A stretch of DNA of 64,000 nt from Epiperipatus broadwayi. Taxonomy: Eukaryota > Onychophora > Udeonychophora > Euonychophora > Peripatidae. Positions within the stretch are counted from its first letter, which is position 1, and each line of letters opens with the position of its first letter. The notes beneath the pieces were generated by a model that saw only the letters and a program-made list of their open reading frames with translations, had not been told where the DNA came from and made no database searches. The stretch is from contig JAQFVV010000027.1 of the NCBI GenBank assembly GCA_028023455.1, forward strand, positions 8,553,845 to 8,617,844, read 5' to 3'. The translations under genes were made by a program, and so were the position numbers. This document shows positions 58,985-64,000 of this stretch, in pieces.

Positions 58985-60935
58985 AATATTACATATATTG
59001 ATACAGATATATAATAAGCCTGTATTTCATCCATATTACTGCTGCTTATTAATTATAATGCATAATAAATTCAAAAACATTACTTGCTTCTTATTTGCAT
59101 TCTAAGTCTCCTAACAATACAATTCTCCTATTATCATGTTTATTTCTATAACTTCTCTTTGCTCATCTCAAAAAGTGGTGGGAATCGCAAAATTTTTAAG
59201 AAATTATCTCAAGTTTTGGATGATAAGTTGATTTTTTTTTTTGAAAGAATTAAATTTTTAAAAATAGATAAAAATCACATAAAAATAAATGGTTTTTGTA
59301 AGGTTTTGTTTCAAAAAATTTATTTCAAATCACGTGCTTGATAGTAGAATATTAAGAAATATAAATTTTTATATTAATTTAAACTACTATCATTTTATTA
59401 TAAATATCCTTACATATTAGTATTATAATTGCAGACGTTGATAGTCTAGTTCGCCTATGGATTCTTACTTATAAATCTGGTTCCTTTTCCATAAATTATG
59501 CAATAATAAAATTAAATGTTTATTCATAGAAATAAATCTAATAGAGAACTGAATGTTTCAGAAATTTTATATTTTGTGTCACTTGAATGGAAAAAATACA
59601 AATATTACTCATTCATTTATAAATAAATTTCAATTGCATCTCAACAACAGTGCTTCTAAAATTTGTTACTACCAGAATACTGACGTGTTCATTTTTAAAT
59701 CAGATTGTTTAAACCTATGCATGTTAAAATAAACAAAACATTTATTTATTAATTTACAAAAATAAAATAAAATGATAATTTGATTAACTAATTCTAGCCC
59801 CTATTCCAGTTGCACATATACTAAAAAAAATATCAGGCGTACCTACATATGAACATTTTCACATACAACATGGATTAACAAGTTTCTACATATTTCAGAT
59901 AACATAATGACTAAAAAATTAATACAAAATTTAGAATTTAGTTTCTATGAAAATTTTTCTTTATTGTATAACCAACTATAGGATATGTATCTCCCCCTCC
60001 CAATAAAAAAAAATTTTTTTTATTAAAAGTTTGATATCCAACAAATGTACAGCAGAGTGACTAAACTACATTATTATTCTCATTAATTATTTCAAAAAAA
60101 GATTTATGCTATCTTTTCTCACTGAAAGCTTATCCACAACATCAAAAAGTTATTTTCTCGAAAAGAAAGGATTGCAATTATATATATTTTCTCATATAAT
60201 ATTTCACATTACAGGTGGTAATTACTTTTGGAATATTTGTTAAATTCTCAAAACTTCCAGATTCTAGAATTTACTATAATATTCTTGATCATCAAGACAC
60301 AATCGATACCCTAATCAACATTGTAATAATAACATTTAGATCTACAAGTATTCAGGTACGATTTCAAAAAGCACAAAATTCAAATTGAGGCTAACGAACC
60401 AATTTAGGATTAAACCACAGACAAAGAAAGATAAATTATGTTATTAATAATCACCTTTGTACATATTTGAAGTCAGTTGCAATTAAATTAAAAAATCCTT
60501 CAATTCTTTGCAGTCTTAATAACACTGAGCAAGATAAATTCCTAATGTTCCCTCCTTAAGCTCTTGGTATCACAGCTGTTATTCCCTTGGTAATGAATCT
60601 GAATAGACTGTTACAATAAATACAAGCCAGCATGTCCAGCAAAGTACTTTACATTTCTGAGATTAAGAGTAAATATTAAATTATATAAAAATATTTTAGA
60701 AAAAAACAACAACTTATTCAATTTGAAACAAAAAAAATAATTTTTTTCTTTGAACACAATTTTGAATGTTATATTTAATTTGAAATAGCATGAGATGATT
60801 ACAAATTAATTCAATCTTATATTTATTTTATATATTTTACTTTTTAGTATTCAGACATCTTGCAACTGACTTTTAGTAATTAGTCATATTCAAATTTTAA
60901 AACTGAGAATATTAACAATGCCATCATATTTCCAG

Positions 60936-62349
60936 TACACCCGGGTCTCGTTTTATGCGGATTTATTTAATGTGATTCTTCTTAATATCTTTGTATGCGG
61001 TTTTCTTTTATGCGATAAAAATTATTAGATCAGAAGTCGAGCTCCGATAATGCGCTATTACTTTAAATATTATAAATGTCATGCACTCATGCCATATTTA
61101 AAGTAATAGCGCATTATCGGAATTCGACTTCCATCTAATAATTTCAATATTTTCAGCGCTTTATAATAGTACTGTAATAGATTTTATGCAATAAAAAAGT
61201 TCATAATTCACTTAAAATCAGAATTTCCCCATTTTATATATACACATTAAATTTTACAAGACTATAATGTAAATCTGTTCAAACGTTATAGATGAAAAAT
61301 ACTATGTTTGTTGTTGTTTTTGCATTTTAAATCACGTTCTATTTTTGCTTTTTATAAAAAGAGTACGTAATTAATTAATCATTTAGTGTCCGCAAGTAAT
61401 AAATTTTACAAGTTTATAATGTAAATCTGTTCGAACATTATAAATGCCTATACGATGTATGTTGTTGTTTTGCATTTTAAATCATGTTCAATTTTTGCCT
61501 TTTATAAAAAGAGTACATAATCAATTAATCATTTAGTGTCCATAAGTTTAATTTTAAAAGGTGAGTAACAGCGGTGGGCACAATTAAATTTGACAATTAA
61601 AATCTGATTTTTTATTGTAATTAACAATTTAAAAATTACGTAACGAGGTGATATGAAACGATGAAATTTGATTTTTAAGCGGAATTGAAAATTAAAAAAT
61701 TAAAGACAAAAATAAGAATTTAATTTTTAATTGTTAGTTTTAATTAAATTTTGCCCAACAGTGGTGAGCCAGTGTCTTTTTATTATCGTAAGTCTAAGTT
61801 CTTAAATTTTAAACTTTTAGTTTACTCTAACGGAGAGAAAAAAAAAACACCCAAGAAAATGAATTTCTTTGGAAACAAAAATTTCAATTTTAGAACGCAA
61901 ATGGGATCAGATCAACAGATTGGAAAACATTTTAGTTCTATTTCCTCTTGACTTCATTTAAGAAGCTACAGTACCTTACATCACATCACAACGAATCTGA
62001 TGTCTCCAATAGCAATAATAATTAAAATACCATACATGTATGAAAAAAATGTAAATTACGCATAAAAATATAGTGTTTTGAATAAAATTAAATACTGTAG
62101 TTAATTAAAAAAGTAAAAAAAAGTTTGTCTTGTATCAATTTTTTTCAAATTTGAAATTTTTTATTAGTCATATTTTATTTTTTTTTTTTTTAATGCAAAT
62201 TTTAAAGTAATTTTACGTTGTTGCTTTGCTTTTATGTGATTTTTGGAAAATTACAGTACATATCCTCCATTTTTCAAAGTAAGTTAAGCCTATTTTTGTG
62301 CGCATTTTCTGAGGAACCTATCTACTGCATAAAACGAGACCCAGGTGTA
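60936..62349. mobile_element. pogo/Tigger-like non-autonomous DNA transposon, copy 2
   Basis: Ends CACCCGGGTCTCGTTTTATG and CATAAAACGAGACCCAGGTG lie between TA dinucleotides. The internal palindrome has arms at 61019-61070 and 61094-61144 with only a few differences and a 23-nt loop. It aligns with copy 1 along its length but carries an extra direct duplication of about 150 bp (units near 61248-61395 and 61402-61550). The short plus-strand frames inside include translated terminal repeat and are not genes. Confidence 0.9.
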
Positions 62350-62866
62350 TATGAAATTTGTGCTTTAAAAATTATTTGCAAGATTTTTATGTTTATAAAG
62401 GGAGCATTTTTTAAAAAAGTAATTTTTAAATTAAACAATCAAAAGAAATGGAATTTTCGTCCATTTTTTTCTTTCTATACTAATTAACTATAAACACTTT
62501 TTCACCAACGTTCAATATAATTTCTGAAAGTATGAGATAAAAAAAAGAGATCAGCCACTTTTTAACATATGACTAGTAAATAAAACCAAAGTACAATACA
62601 AATGTGAAGATTCAAAAAACAACCTCATTTCTACCTTAACTAATATGAGACCTTTTCCATTTGTTCTTCTAGTGACATGAAAGAAAACAAAAAAAAGTTC
62701 ATTAAAGAGTTACTGTTTTCCATTATCCACAGTATAATACAATACAATTAATTTTTTTTTGGACTTCAATTATCTCATTATGGCAGATTATTTTCAACAT
62801 TTTTGTTATTAATTTACATATAACAAATATTAGAAAAAAAAACTTTAATCCCAACACATTTAAAGA

Positions 62867-63507
62867 ATGGCACTAAAACTTTTAAAAAGCAGATCCAAAG
62901 AATCAAAACTTACAATAGTTTATTTAGTCCCAGCAACCAGAAATATGAAAAATTCTGATATGTTTTGGATGATTAATTCTCAACTAGATAAGGAAAAAAG
63001 ATTACAGGTAATATTTTATTTCCATGTAAAAAGTATTAAATCTTTAAAAAAAAAAAAAAAAATTATTCACCCGCATTTACACAAGCATGTTCAATTATAT
63101 TCTTGTGGATACATTTACAATAACAGCAATCATCTGCAGGCACATTTTACACATTAATCATTCATCTTTACTAATAAATGGTGGAAAGTATTGGCTGGCT
63201 ACTACTGATGGTACCAAGACTTTTTTTTCACCATTCTTAACTTTTTATCAAAGATTCCATGAAACCAGTTTATTTACATGTACATAAGCTCAGCCAATAC
63301 AACATACGAAATTCTAGATTGATTGCGAATGCGCTAATTAATAAGAGAGCAAAATTTACAATGAAATTTCACCTTAGTTTCCCCCCTAAACAAGCCATTG
63401 GATTAATCCAGAAACCAAACAGTATTATTAATAATAGTGAGGTGATTAAAAAGGATCCATTTTTATATAAAATTCAAACCTCTCTGCAGGTGATTTTTGA
63501 TTGTTAA
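62867..63507 (+). other. Unrecognised plus-strand coding-like tract
   Basis: Three overlapping frames read more like protein than chance: SKLTIVYLVPATRNMKNSDM up to a CAG|GTAATA donor-like site at 63007; NGGKYWLATTDGTKTFFSPF; and KPVYLHVHKLSQYNIRNSRL with IQTSLQ|GTGATT at 63489. The stretch is less AT-rich than its surroundings. It may be a decayed transposon or exons of a nested gene. I recognise no domain, and the frames do not join without frameshifts. Confidence 0.3.
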
Positions 63508-64000
63508 TCCACAGACAAAACAAGCATGGCGAATGCCATGATTGCCGCATGTAAGATAAGTATAATTTACGATCGTATGCAGAAGCAATCAAAACACCAA
63601 GAACAAGTCAAAAAATCAGGATAGGCAGTGAGAACATAAACAGTTTAAATAATGCTAAGAAGGCAGGGCAGAGTTGAAGATTTCATAAATTGACTGTTAA
63701 TGATATAATGAAACTAGATATGCTTTCAGAAACATCAGAAATTCTAATTAATATTATGAAAAAAAAAAAAAAACGGACAAAAGAAAGCCTAAATAAAACA
63801 GCAGAAGTCTTCAACTAAACCATCCCACGAGATTTATTTTTCTCTTTCAAACGTTTTTTTACTAGCCGATCAATTGTACTAGCGATCCAGATATAAACTG
63901 CACATTATATATGTTTCCCAAAGATCTATTATATGAAGCAATTAATGAAAATAATCTAAGGGATTCAATATTTTGAATTGCCGACCATACAAATCACAAA

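Larger units (their letters stand above)
56624..64000. other. TLK intron upstream of exon J (right end off the window)
   Basis: Contains a foldback element with a hammerhead remnant (58726-58984), pogo-like copy 2 (60936-62349) and an unrecognised plus-strand coding-like tract (62867-63507). A 21-nt A run lies at 58313-58333. No further TLK exon was found, so the next one is beyond the window. Confidence 0.75.

Noticed and set aside
1-64000. CRISPR arrays, bacterial operons, rRNA genes
   Set aside because: No regularly spaced direct repeats, no dense coding or Shine-Dalgarno-led genes; spliced TLK exons show animal nuclear DNA.

Overview
The window is very AT-rich, intron-dominated DNA from a protostome invertebrate. 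Only one gene is recognised with confidence: a Tousled-like kinase (TLK) on the minus strand. Ten consecutive internal exons (A to J here, left to right) span 2819-56623. Their phases fit exactly and give 1,234 coding bases, about 411 residues. The protein reads closest to arthropod and mollusc TLKs; I cannot name the species. The start codon and first exons lie right of base 64000. The rest of the kinase domain, from just after HYDLKPG, lies left of base 1.

Read in transcript order: 56.6-53.3 kb holds a Pro/Ser-rich exon and the first coiled-coil exon. After a 15.3-kb intron, 38.1-35.2 kb holds four clustered exons of the coiled-coil regulatory region. After a 16.7-kb intron, 18.5-14.7 kb holds the kinase N-lobe, and after an 11.7-kb intron, 2.99-2.82 kb holds the hinge and catalytic loop. 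Everything else is intron.

The introns are a graveyard of mobile elements. They hold a Ty3/gypsy LTR retrotransposon (44320-50045) with matching 5-bp target duplications, an unusually long tRNA-matching primer binding site and a later insertion in each LTR; two copies of a pogo/Tigger-like non-autonomous DNA transposon; a Penelope-like reverse transcriptase with its endonuclease remnant; decayed RTE and L1-like LINEs; a possible solo LTR; and tRNA-derived SINE heads.

The most striking content is a set of small elements with hammerhead-ribozyme motifs. Five sites from three sequence families were found, and the one at 49502-49556 has every conserved core base and all three helices. Two related short elements are flanked by 12- and 13-bp direct repeats, so they moved as discrete units. 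Four of the five ribozyme motifs lie in the same orientation as TLK transcription, so they would be transcribed inside TLK introns.

Two further points concern genes. TLK exon E has two in-frame donor sites 18 nt apart, and the upstream one restores the family consensus. A probable first coding exon of an unidentified plus-strand gene, with TATA-like and CRE-like sequences and a perfect hairpin in its leader, sits at 30.85-31.09 kb inside the TLK intron. Long stretches of intron hold only AT-rich sequence, homopolymer runs and no recognisable feature.
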